The notes under the pieces are model-generated. The model did not search any database. It was not told the DNA's origin and worked only from the letters and a program-made list of their open reading frames with translations. The position numbers were made by a program, and so were the translations under genes. DNA of 64,000 nt from Streptomyces gossypii (GTDB taxonomy: Bacteria; Actinomycetota; Actinomycetes; Streptomycetales; Streptomycetaceae): NCBI RefSeq assembly GCF_025165795.1, contig NZ_JAJAGO010000002.1, positions 577,663 through 641,662 on the forward strand, in the 5' to 3' direction. Shown in pieces: positions 1 to 6,668 of the stretch. Every line of letters starts with the position of its first letter. Position 1 is the first letter of the stretch.

Positions 1-199
1 GGTTGTCCGCCGGGCGGGCGGCCCCGGGTGCGAACAACGGGACGGTACGCGTGCTCGCGATCGCGAGGCCGGCGCTGTGGGTCACAAGTTCGGCGAAGTC
101 CTCGGTGGCCCAGGACGCCTGCACTCCGGTGGCCTTCTCGTAGAACTCGACGAGACGTGCGACGTCGCTGGTGATGATGCGGATCGAAACGAAGTCCAT
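1..199 (-). CDS. VOC (glyoxalase-like) family protein, partial
   Basis: The reading frame runs off the left edge of the window, so only about 66 N-terminal residues are visible. They begin MDFVSIRIITSDVARLVEFY, the usual first beta strand and helix of a vicinal-oxygen-chelate (glyoxalase/bleomycin-resistance) domain. The start is ATG at 199, preceded by a GGAG ribosome site 6 bases upstream. The gene is divergent from a WYL regulator, a common pairing in Streptomyces where the regulator controls the neighbouring VOC enzyme. Substrate cannot be inferred. The family is clear, but the length and metal ligands cannot be checked because the C-terminus is missing. Confidence 0.8.
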   Translation of the reverse strand, partial: MDFVSIRIITSDVARLVEFYEKATGVQASWATEDFAELVTHSAGLAIASTRTVPLFAPGAARPADN

Positions 200-279
200 G
201 GTGTTCTCCTCGGCTGTCGGAGTCGCTGTACGCCGCAGGCTAGGACAAATAGTGGACAGAATCGGTCCGGTATCCGCGT

Positions 280-285
280 TAGGCT
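280..285 (+). promoter_or_regulatory. -10 element of a leaderless promoter
   Basis: TAGGCT lies six bases before the ATG at 292, the spacing expected when transcription starts on the A of the start codon. No ribosome site is present ahead of that ATG, which supports leaderless expression of the WYL regulator. No convincing -35 box was found at normal spacing. Confidence 0.5.
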
Positions 286-291
286 CGGAAC

Positions 292-1281
292 ATGTCTCGA
301 CCTGTCGGCCGTGTGCTGACTCTCCTGGAGTTGCTGCAGTCGGGCGGCACGCGGACGGTGGCCGAACTCGCCGACCGGCTGGGCGTCGACGGGCGCACCG
401 TGCGGCGGTATGTGGACCAGCTGATCGACCTCGACGTGCCCGTGCAGTCGGTGCGCGGCCGCTACGGCGGGTACCGGCTCGCCCCCGGGTACCGCTTGCC
501 TCCGCTCATGCTCAGCGACGACGAGGCGCTCGCCGTGCTTCTCGGATTGGTCGTCGGCCGCCGGGCGGGGTTGACGACGACGGCGGAAACGGCAAGCGAG
601 ACGGCGGCGGCCAAGATCCGGCGGGTGCTGCCCGAGCGCCTCGCCCGCCGACTCGACGCGGTATTGGAATCCCTCGCCTTCACGGAGCAGCCCGGCGAGT
701 TCGCCACCCCGGACGTGGGGGTCCTGCTCACCCTCGCCGATGCGGTGGGCCACCACCGACCGGTCTCGATCAGGTACACCGACCGCGACGGCCGGCGCAG
801 TGACCGCACGCTGCACGCGTACGGGCTCGTCACCCATGCGGGCCGGTGGTACGTCACGGGCACGGACCCCGAGATCGGCGAGGACCGGACCTTCCGGCTC
901 GATCGCCTCGTGGATGCCAGGGCGCTGCCCGGCTCATTCGAGGCGCCCGCCGGACTCGATCCGGCACAGCGCGTCCTGTCCGGGTTCGCCACCGCTGAGT
1001 ACCGGTATCAGGTGACCTTGTGGGTCCACGGGACGGTGGAGCAGATCCGCGCCCGCCTTCCCGCCAGCGTGGCGACCGTAAGCGAGCCCGCCCCCGCGGC
1101 AGGCGCGGACCCGGCGGCCGAGCGCTGGCTGCGCGTCGAGCTGCGGGCGGAGCAGCTCGACTGGCTGCCTCCCGTACTCGCCTCACTTGACCGGCCGTTC
1201 AGCATCGAACGCCCTGATGAACTGCGCGAGCTCGTCATCGCGCTCGCCGACCGCCTCGCGTCCTACGCCGTAGAGGGATGA
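292..1281 (+). CDS. YafY-type WYL-domain transcriptional regulator
   Basis: A 329-residue DNA-binding regulator. Residues about 5-60 form a winged helix of the HTH_11 type (AELADRLGVDGRTVRRYVDQ). The central WYL region is at about 140-215, containing the core GRWYVTG followed by FRLDRL, and a WCX-type C-terminal extension follows. WYL domains are thought to sense small ligands or nucleic acid. The length is typical of the family. It is divergent from a VOC-family gene with under 100 bp between the starts, so it probably regulates that gene and itself from the shared intergenic region. The start chosen is the first ATG, which appears to be leaderless. Confidence 0.92.
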   Translation: MSRPVGRVLTLLELLQSGGTRTVAELADRLGVDGRTVRRYVDQLIDLDVPVQSVRGRYGGYRLAPGYRLPPLMLSDDEALAVLLGLVVGRRAGLTTTAETASETAAAKIRRVLPERLARRLDAVLESLAFTEQPGEFATPDVGVLLTLADAVGHHRPVSIRYTDRDGRRSDRTLHAYGLVTHAGRWYVTGTDPEIGEDRTFRLDRLVDARALPGSFEAPAGLDPAQRVLSGFATAEYRYQVTLWVHGTVEQIRARLPASVATVSEPAPAAGADPAAERWLRVELRAEQLDWLPPVLASLDRPFSIERPDELRELVIALADRLASYAVEG

Positions 1282-1342
1282 CGCCCCAGATCTGGACGTC
1301 AAGACCCAGCGAGGCAGCCTCGCCGGCCACCGTTTGCCGATT

Positions 1343-1389
1343 CGTGCGGGTGCCCGCCTCCGGTGTGGGTGGAGGCGGGCATCCGCACG
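1343..1389. terminator. Bidirectional terminator hairpin
   Basis: A near-perfect 19-bp stem (1343-1361 with 1371-1389, one G-T pair) encloses a 9-base loop. It sits between the convergent WYL regulator gene and the MMPL gene, 22 bases before the latter's stop codon. The position and strength fit a shared transcription terminator. Confidence 0.75.
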
Positions 1390-1411
1390 GGGTGGTTCAG
1401 GTGGGGTCGGG

Positions 1412-3661
1412 TCAGCTGCGTGTGGCGTTCGCCGCCGCGGGCTCGGGCTCGGGCTCGGGTGTGTGCGCCGGTGTGGGGCCGCCTTCGCTGAGACCGAACC
1501 GGTTGTGGAACTTTCGCAGGCTGCGCGGCGCGTACCAGGCCGAGCGGCCCAGCAGGCGCATCGCGGCGGGGACCAGGACGCCGCGGATGGCGACCGCGTC
1601 GATGAGGATGGCCAGCCCGGTGCCCAGGCCGAACATCTGCATGAAGCTGAGCTGTGCCGTGCCGAAGGCGAAGAAGCTCACCGCCAGCAGGCAGGCCGCC
1701 GCGCTGACGATGCGTCCGGTGTGGCCGAGGCCGTCGGCCACCGCGGTCTCGGTGTCCGCGCCCTGATCGTGGAGTTCCTTGATGCGGCTGGTGACGAACA
1801 CCTCGTAGTCCATGGAGAGTCCGAAGGCGATGCAGAACAGCAGCACGGTCATCGAGGTGTCCATCGGCTGGGGTGTGAAGCCGAGGAAGGAGGCGAGGTT
1901 GCCGTCCTGGAAGATCCACGTCATCACGCCGAGGGCCGCTCCCAGACTGATCATGTTCAGGACCAGGGCGCGCAGGGGCTGCACGATGCTGCCGGTGAAC
2001 AGGAAGAGGAGGAAGAAGGTGCTCACCGCGACCAGGCCCGCCGCGAGGGGGAGGCGGTCGGCGATGGAGTCCTTGGTGTCGACGAGTTCGGCGTCGCTTC
2101 CGCCGACCAGGGTGGGTGACTCGGCCGGCGGTTCGGCCGCGCGCACTTCCTCGACAAGGCTCTGGGCCTCGTCCGATTTGGGCGCGAGGGTGCTGACCAC
2201 GTTGATCCGCTGAGCGTCGGGGCGGCCGAGGGCGGCTCCGGCAGGACCGGCGGCCTTCGACTGTCCGTCGGTGTAGGTGCCGGTGGAGGCTTCGACGCGG
2301 ACGACGCCCTCGAGCCCGGACAGCCTGTCCGCGTACGAGGCCAACGGGCCTTCGTTCACGGGCCCGTCGATGACGACGTGGATGGCCGCGGCATCGTTGC
2401 CGTCGAAGTTCTCCCGCAGCACCTCCAGGACCTGGCGGCTCTGGGCGTCCTCGGGCAGCCCTCGCTCATCCGCCGTACCGAAGGTGATGCCGAGCAGCGG
2501 GCTGGCGGCCACCAGCAGCACCGCGAGCACCGGCAGTGCGGTGAGTGCGGGCCGTCGCATGACGGTGCGGGCCAGCCGTCCCCATACGGACGTAGGGGCC
2601 TTCGTCTGTCCGGCCTTCGTCTGTCCGGCCTTGGCCCAGGGGAGGCGGCCGCTGTTGACCCGGTGGCCCAGGACGGCGAAGAGGGCGGGCATCACGAAGA
2701 GGGTGCTGACGGCGGCGACGACCACGACGCCGACTCCGGCGTAGGCGAAGGAGCGCAGGAAGTACTGGGGGAAGACCAGGAGTGCGGCGAGGGCGACGGC
2801 GACCGTGGCGGCGGAGAAGGCGACGGTGCGGCCGGCGGTGCGCACGGTGTGGCGGACGGCGTCGTCGACCTCCGCTCCGGCGGCGAGTTGTTCGCGGAAG
2901 CGGCTGATCATCAGCAGGGCGTAGTCGATGCCCAGGCCCAGGCCCAGGGCTGTGGTGAGGTTGGTGGCGAAGATGGAGACGTCGGTGGCGCCGCCGAGGA
3001 GCGCCAGTTCCGCGAAGGTGCCCGCGATCGCGATGGTCCCGATGAGCAGCGGCAGCAGGGCGGCGACGACGCTGCCGAAGACGACCAGGAGCAGGATGAG
3101 CGTCAGGGGTATGGCGATCATCTCGGCCAGGAGGAGATCCTCGGGCGTCTGTGTCGACAGGTCGTTGCCGACGGCGGTGCCGCCTCCGGCCTGGATGTCG
3201 AGCCCGCCCTCGTACGCACCGGTGTAGGTGTCGATGACGTCCTTCGCGTTCGTCCCCTGCTCGGTCTCGTCGCCCTTCACGTGGGCGAGCACCATGGCTT
3301 GGCGGCCGTCCTCGGCGCGGAGGGCTGGGCTGCTCGCGTCCCAGTACGAGATCACGTTCTCAAGGTTCTGTTCCTTCTTGAGATCGGCCACCAGAGCCTG
3401 CCCGGCCTGCTTGGTCTGGGGGGTGTCGACGCTGCCTTCGGACGCCTGGACCAGCAGAACCAGGTTGGTCTGCCCGCCGAACTTGTCCTCGATGACTTGT
3501 TCGGCTCGGGTGGAGGGTGCGTCCGGGTCGTCGAAGCCGCCGTCGACCAGCTTGCCGAACGCGCCGGCGCCGACGGCACCCATGAGAACTACGGCCAGGG
3601 TGGCGACGATGAGTACCAGCCGGGACCGGCGGATCGCCAGTTCGGCTATGCGGTCAAACAC
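1412..3661 (-). CDS. MMPL family RND transporter
   Basis: A 749-residue inner-membrane exporter of the MmpL/RND superfamily. Such proteins use the proton gradient to move lipids or drugs. There are two homologous halves: an N-terminal TM helix (residues about 12-34), an extracytoplasmic loop, and a TM block with GLGIDYALLMISRF, then a second loop and TM block with FGLSMDYEVFVTSRIKE. These Asp-Tyr signatures are the proton-relay helices. The length is typical (700-760). The start is GTG at 3661 with AAGGAG 8 bases upstream. It is divergent from a TetR regulator that probably represses it. The substrate is unknown. The C-terminal tail is short and rich in Glu-Pro repeats. Confidence 0.95.
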   Translation of the reverse strand: MFDRIAELAIRRSRLVLIVATLAVVLMGAVGAGAFGKLVDGGFDDPDAPSTRAEQVIEDKFGGQTNLVLLVQASEGSVDTPQTKQAGQALVADLKKEQNLENVISYWDASSPALRAEDGRQAMVLAHVKGDETEQGTNAKDVIDTYTGAYEGGLDIQAGGGTAVGNDLSTQTPEDLLLAEMIAIPLTLILLLVVFGSVVAALLPLLIGTIAIAGTFAELALLGGATDVSIFATNLTTALGLGLGIDYALLMISRFREQLAAGAEVDDAVRHTVRTAGRTVAFSAATVAVALAALLVFPQYFLRSFAYAGVGVVVVAAVSTLFVMPALFAVLGHRVNSGRLPWAKAGQTKAGQTKAPTSVWGRLARTVMRRPALTALPVLAVLLVAASPLLGITFGTADERGLPEDAQSRQVLEVLRENFDGNDAAAIHVVIDGPVNEGPLASYADRLSGLEGVVRVEASTGTYTDGQSKAAGPAGAALGRPDAQRINVVSTLAPKSDEAQSLVEEVRAAEPPAESPTLVGGSDAELVDTKDSIADRLPLAAGLVAVSTFFLLFLFTGSIVQPLRALVLNMISLGAALGVMTWIFQDGNLASFLGFTPQPMDTSMTVLLFCIAFGLSMDYEVFVTSRIKELHDQGADTETAVADGLGHTGRIVSAAACLLAVSFFAFGTAQLSFMQMFGLGTGLAILIDAVAIRGVLVPAAMRLLGRSAWYAPRSLRKFHNRFGLSEGGPTPAHTPEPEPEPAAANATRS

Positions 3662-3830
3662 GCACGATCTCCTTCATTGCGTTTCCTGCGGTGAATCGGC
3701 GTGAAGCAGCCGAGGGAAGCCGACGCGGTGCGCCGCGGATGCCCTACGCCCCGTCAGAGGTGAGGGTGAGGACTTGAGACGGGATGCGGTGCCGCACTCC
3801 TCGTCGCCGCTGACGACGTTAGCGAGGTGG

Positions 3831-3862
3831 AAGAAGTTTTGGCAGTGTTAGTTTTTCTTCAC
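3831..3862. promoter_or_regulatory. AT-rich candidate operator between the MMPL and TetR genes
   Basis: A distinctly AT-rich stretch in an otherwise GC-rich divergent intergenic region, with GAAG and CTTC at its ends in inverted orientation. On the minus strand a TAACGT-like -10 lies just downstream toward the MMPL gene. It is a plausible TetR target, but the symmetry is weak. Confidence 0.3.
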
Positions 3863-3902
3863 AGAGCACGCCTTTCGGGTGCCGTTCCCCGCTCCGTCGT
3901 CG

Positions 3903-3908
3903 TACGGT
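3903..3908 (+). promoter_or_regulatory. -10 element of a leaderless promoter
   Basis: TACGGT sits six bases before the ATG at 3915, the usual arrangement for a leaderless Streptomyces gene. This supports that start over the ATG 36 bases upstream. Confidence 0.45.
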
Positions 3909-3914
3909 CGCCGC

Positions 3915-4673
3915 ATGCCTCCAGACGAAGCCGCAACGGCCAAGCCCTCCCTGCGCCAGCGGCGTCGGGCCGTCGCCGTCCAAGAGATCGTGACCGCCGC
4001 CGAGTCCCACATCACCGGGCACGGGGCCGCCGCCCTCTCCCTGCGAGCGGTCGCGCGGGACCTCGGCATGACCGTGCAGGCGCTCTACCACTACTTTCCG
4101 AGCCGGGACGACCTCGTCACGGCGCTCATCGCCAAGGCGTACGAGGAGCTGGCCGATGCCGTGCAGGCCGCCGTCGACGCCGGCCCGTACGACACGGCGA
4201 TGCCGCGCCTGGTGGTCGCCACCGAGGGCTACCGCCGATGGGCGGTCGCCAATCCCGAGCGCTTCCAGCTCCTCTACGGAACGCCGCTGCGCAACTACCA
4301 GGCACCCGCCGACGGCCCTACCACCCAGGCAGTCCGCCGGATGAGTGCGATCTTCCAGCGGGAGATGTTCGGTGGGTTCACGGCGGCGCAACTGGACGCG
4401 GCCGAGACCCCCGTGCTCTCGCCCGCCTTCAGGGCGCACCTGGAACACCTGCCTCCGGACGGTCTCGGCGACCTGCCGCCTGCCGCGACCGCGCTGCTGC
4501 TGAGCGCATGGGGGCACATGCACGGCCTCGTCGCCCTCGAAGTGTTCGGGCACACCGGCTTCCTCGGCGCCGACCACCAGGCCGAGGTCTTCCGCCTGGC
4601 GATGCGGAACATGTGGGAGGACATCCACCGGCGGATTCCGGCCGGTATGCCGGAGCAGGATCCACCCTGCTGA
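3915..4673 (+). CDS. TetR/AcrR family transcriptional regulator
   Basis: A 252-residue regulator. The N-terminal HTH covers residues about 15-62 (SLRAVARDLGMTVQALYHYF). The C-terminal ligand-binding part resembles the TetR_C_13/WHG type, with YRRWAVANPERFQLLYGTP. The start at 3915 was preferred to the upstream ATG at 3879 because the family normally begins about 15 residues before the first helix and a -10 box precedes it. The gene is divergent from the MMPL exporter, the classic arrangement for a repressor that senses the pump's substrate. Confidence 0.92.
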   Translation: MPPDEAATAKPSLRQRRRAVAVQEIVTAAESHITGHGAAALSLRAVARDLGMTVQALYHYFPSRDDLVTALIAKAYEELADAVQAAVDAGPYDTAMPRLVVATEGYRRWAVANPERFQLLYGTPLRNYQAPADGPTTQAVRRMSAIFQREMFGGFTAAQLDAAETPVLSPAFRAHLEHLPPDGLGDLPPAATALLLSAWGHMHGLVALEVFGHTGFLGADHQAEVFRLAMRNMWEDIHRRIPAGMPEQDPPC

Positions 4674-4752
4674 GCGCCCACCGGAATGGCTGTCCTCGGC
4701 GGCGGGGACGGGCCGGGACCCGGCCCCGGACCGTGTCCCGCTTCCGCCGGCC

Positions 4753-5371
4753 GTGCTCCTGTGCCTCGGCACGCTGTCCGTCACGGCGCTGTCCGTCACG
4801 GCGCTCTCCGTCACGGCGGTGCATGCCACGGCGTCCGCCGCCGCCCACGGCCGGGGCCGCTCGGCGAAGCGTGCGCCGCCGGACAGGGCCGTACCAGCGG
4901 CAGTTGGAGCGCTGTCTGAAGCTGTGCGTGGACGGGCGCCAGTCGTCGGCGGACTGCGCCGCAATCCGCGGCTTCCAGCGCGAGCATCGCCTCGAACGCA
5001 AGGACGGATACGCGGGGCTGGAGGGCTATCGCCAGACGCAGATCGTGCGGGCGGGCAAGGACCCGAACGCCGACGGCTCCTGCCCGGTGAACGTCGGCAC
5101 GGTGGTGTGTGTCGACATGACGCCTCAGCTCCTGTGGCTGCGGAGCTGCGAACGGCTGGACTACGGCCCCGTCGCCACACGCACCGGCAGGTGGGGCGAG
5201 CAGACCAGGCCGGGCCTGCACAGGATCTCCCGCCGCGTCCGTGAGACCGCAGTCCCCGAGGGGTACGTCCTCCCGAAGCAGCCGGTGACCGGGCCTTACG
5301 AGGTGACGTCCGAGGACGGCGTCGTGGTGAAGCTCGGCAGCAAGCGGGGTGAGCCGGGCAAGGGCCGGTAG
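4753..5371 (+). pseudogene. L,D-transpeptidase relic (frameshifted and truncated)
   Basis: Two reading frames are needed to recover the protein. From the GTG at 4753 one frame encodes a signal peptide (LLCLGTLSVTA, LSVTA repeated, ending ATASA). After about 4880 the homology moves to another frame: TGPYQRQLERCLKLCVDG and DCAAIRGFQREH, a PG_binding_1-like domain, then VVCVDMTPQLLWLRS and ATRTGRWGEQTRPGLHRI, the start of a YkuD catalytic domain. The expected His and Cys part (H...S-x-G-C-x-x-L) is absent before the TAG at 5369, so even without the frameshift no active site remains. Sequencing error could explain the frame change but not the missing catalytic part. Confidence 0.7.
4768..4817 (+). 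repeat. 15-bp tandem repeat within the signal-peptide region
   Basis: The unit CTGTCCGTCACGGCG occurs three times in a row, the third copy with one C-for-G change, and encodes Leu-Ser-Val-Thr-Ala repeats in the hydrophobic core of the relic signal peptide. Slippage in this repeat may be linked to the frame disruption downstream. Confidence 0.85.
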
Positions 5372-5398
5372 GCCGCAGCCGTACTCGCTCTCACGACC

Positions 5399-5905
5399 AT
5401 GGCTTGGACGCCACAGGTTCAGGCGGCCAGCTCGCCGGAGGGCGGCGCCGTCGCCCGCTACGGGCAGCAGAAGATCAACCTCCAGCAGGACGGCTGGCGC
5501 GACGCACGAACCTGCGTGGTCCACTCCGAGGCCGACGTGTGCTGCGTCAAGACCCACGCCGAGGCGGACAGGACACTGGGGTACTCGCGTGCGAGCGACC
5601 CGCTGCTGCGCAACGCGAAGGCCGACGCCAAGGCGCTGCCCGCATGTGCCAACGGCTGGCTGTGCCTGTATGAGAACGCAAACGGCGGCGGACGGCGGTT
5701 GATCTTCAGCGAGCGCCAGTGGCACAACCTCACCGAGTACGACTTCAATGACAAGACGCCGTCCTGGCGCAACAACCAGACGGATTCGGCGGGATATCTC
5801 GCCAGGGACTTGGGCGGGAATGGCGGGTCGATCGCCTTGAGTGCCAAGTCGTACAGCTCCAACCTCGGCAGTTACAACGACTGGGCAGGCTCGGTCGCTG
5901 CGTGA
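5399..5905 (+). CDS. Peptidase inhibitor I36-like secreted protein with disrupted start
   Basis: The frame encodes a beta/gamma-crystallin-like domain of the peptidase inhibitor I36 type: CANGWLCLYENANGGGR, then NLTEYDFNDKTPSWRNNQTD. Upstream in the same frame AAAVLALTTMAW and the cleavage site VQA-AS form a good signal-peptide core, but a TAG at 5369 cuts it off and the first ATG (5399) leaves only a stub of the h-region. A basic N-region starting with GTG at 5349 (residues SRARAGR) is in a different frame, one base out of phase. The gene is therefore either frameshifted (functional secretion lost) or misread at about 5370. Six cysteines suggest disulfides in an exported protein. Confidence 0.6.
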   Translation: MAWTPQVQAASSPEGGAVARYGQQKINLQQDGWRDARTCVVHSEADVCCVKTHAEADRTLGYSRASDPLLRNAKADAKALPACANGWLCLYENANGGGRRLIFSERQWHNLTEYDFNDKTPSWRNNQTDSAGYLARDLGGNGGSIALSAKSYSSNLGSYNDWAGSVAA

Positions 5906-5958
5906 CGGTCAGCACGTAGCGCGCGCGGTCCGTCAGGCAAATCGACACCCGCACACAG

Positions 5959-6024
5959 AAGTGCCTTCCGCCGGGGCCGAGGGATTCCTCGGAGAGGTTC
6001 ACCACCCCCGTCCGGAAGGCACTT
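5959..6024. terminator. Nested stem-loop downstream of the I36-like gene
   Basis: A perfect 12-bp outer stem (5959-5970 with 6013-6024) surrounds a second perfect 6-bp hairpin with a 4-base loop (5977-5992). It lies about 55 bases after the stop codon of the I36-like gene, which fits a rho-independent-like terminator, though the long loop and inner hairpin are unusual. Confidence 0.5.
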
Positions 6025-6297
6025 TCGCATGCCCGCCCCCACCGCCGTCCGCGCACCCGGCTGAGTGCCGGCCTGGACGTCACAGAACGGGTTCTCGTCG
6101 AAAAACTCAGGTGCGAGTGAGGATGGCCCCGGGTATCACATCGGATCAGTGGTCGAGGCCGGAAGCGAGGACTCGCGAGTGAGGCGTTCCAGAGTTTCTC
6201 GTATTGATTGTCAGCATTTCCTTCACCGTACAGAAACGGGAATCCGGAAAATGGGAATCCATATTTCCTGGGCTACGTTCGACCGCGGCCTTTCCGC

Positions 6298-6328
6298 AGT
6301 TGCACAGAAGTGGTTCAAGTGTGCAACT
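6298..6328. promoter_or_regulatory. Inverted repeat AGTTGCACA-N13-TGTGCAACT
   Basis: A perfect 9-bp inverted repeat separated by 13 bases. The related half-sequence TTGCACA recurs at 6375-6381. This is a probable dimeric repressor or activator site about 340 bases upstream of the monooxygenase gene. Confidence 0.5.
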
Positions 6329-6345
6329 TGCCGCCGCTCACCCAT

Positions 6346-6367
6346 GTTGAACAGGGAAGTGTTCAAC
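6346..6367. promoter_or_regulatory. Inverted repeat GTTGAACA-N6-TGTTCAAC
   Basis: A perfect 8-bp inverted repeat with a 6-base spacer, 17 bases after the previous palindrome. The clustering of two different perfect palindromes in otherwise non-coding DNA suggests a regulatory region for the operon starting at 6669. Confidence 0.5.
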
Positions 6368-6668
6368 TGCTCCCATGTTGCACACCATGTCGTCGGCTCT
6401 CGGCGGCGTGACGATTCCCTTCCGGATCCCAGGCCGGCACGGATTTCGCGGCCCTCCCGGACAGGGAAATTCCGGAGCATCGACAGAACCGCTTGACGTT
6501 CTCCATTCGATGCGCCGAGTATGGAGCGAATCCGTTGACCGGAGTTCGGGAAAACCCTTACCCGTGGCGCTCTTGTCGAGGCCAGCCGCCAGCCGTGGCA
6601 GGATTCTGCCTGCATTCCTGCGGTTTCCCGATCTCAGCCCTCGTACTTGTCGCAAGAAAGGTGTTCGC

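Larger units (their letters stand above)
6025..6668. other. Leader/intergenic region before the nitrosuccinate operon
   Basis: About 640 bases without a supportable gene. It is less GC-rich than its surroundings and contains a run of palindromes at 6298-6367 (listed separately), the direct repeat GGGAATCC (6238-6245, 6254-6261), and two copies of CCCATGTTG (6341, 6371). An open frame runs in from 6375 but lacks coding character until the GTG at 6669. The region most likely holds the promoter and operators for the downstream operon. Confidence 0.6.

Noticed and set aside
72..319. 80-residue plus-strand frame at the left edge
   Set aside because: Antisense to the VOC fragment and overlapping the leaderless WYL start; no coding character.
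2378..3694. 438-residue open frame antisense to the first MMPL gene
   Set aside because: Shadow frame with Gly/Asp/Gln-rich composition and no family resemblance; the MMPL frame is clearly the real gene.
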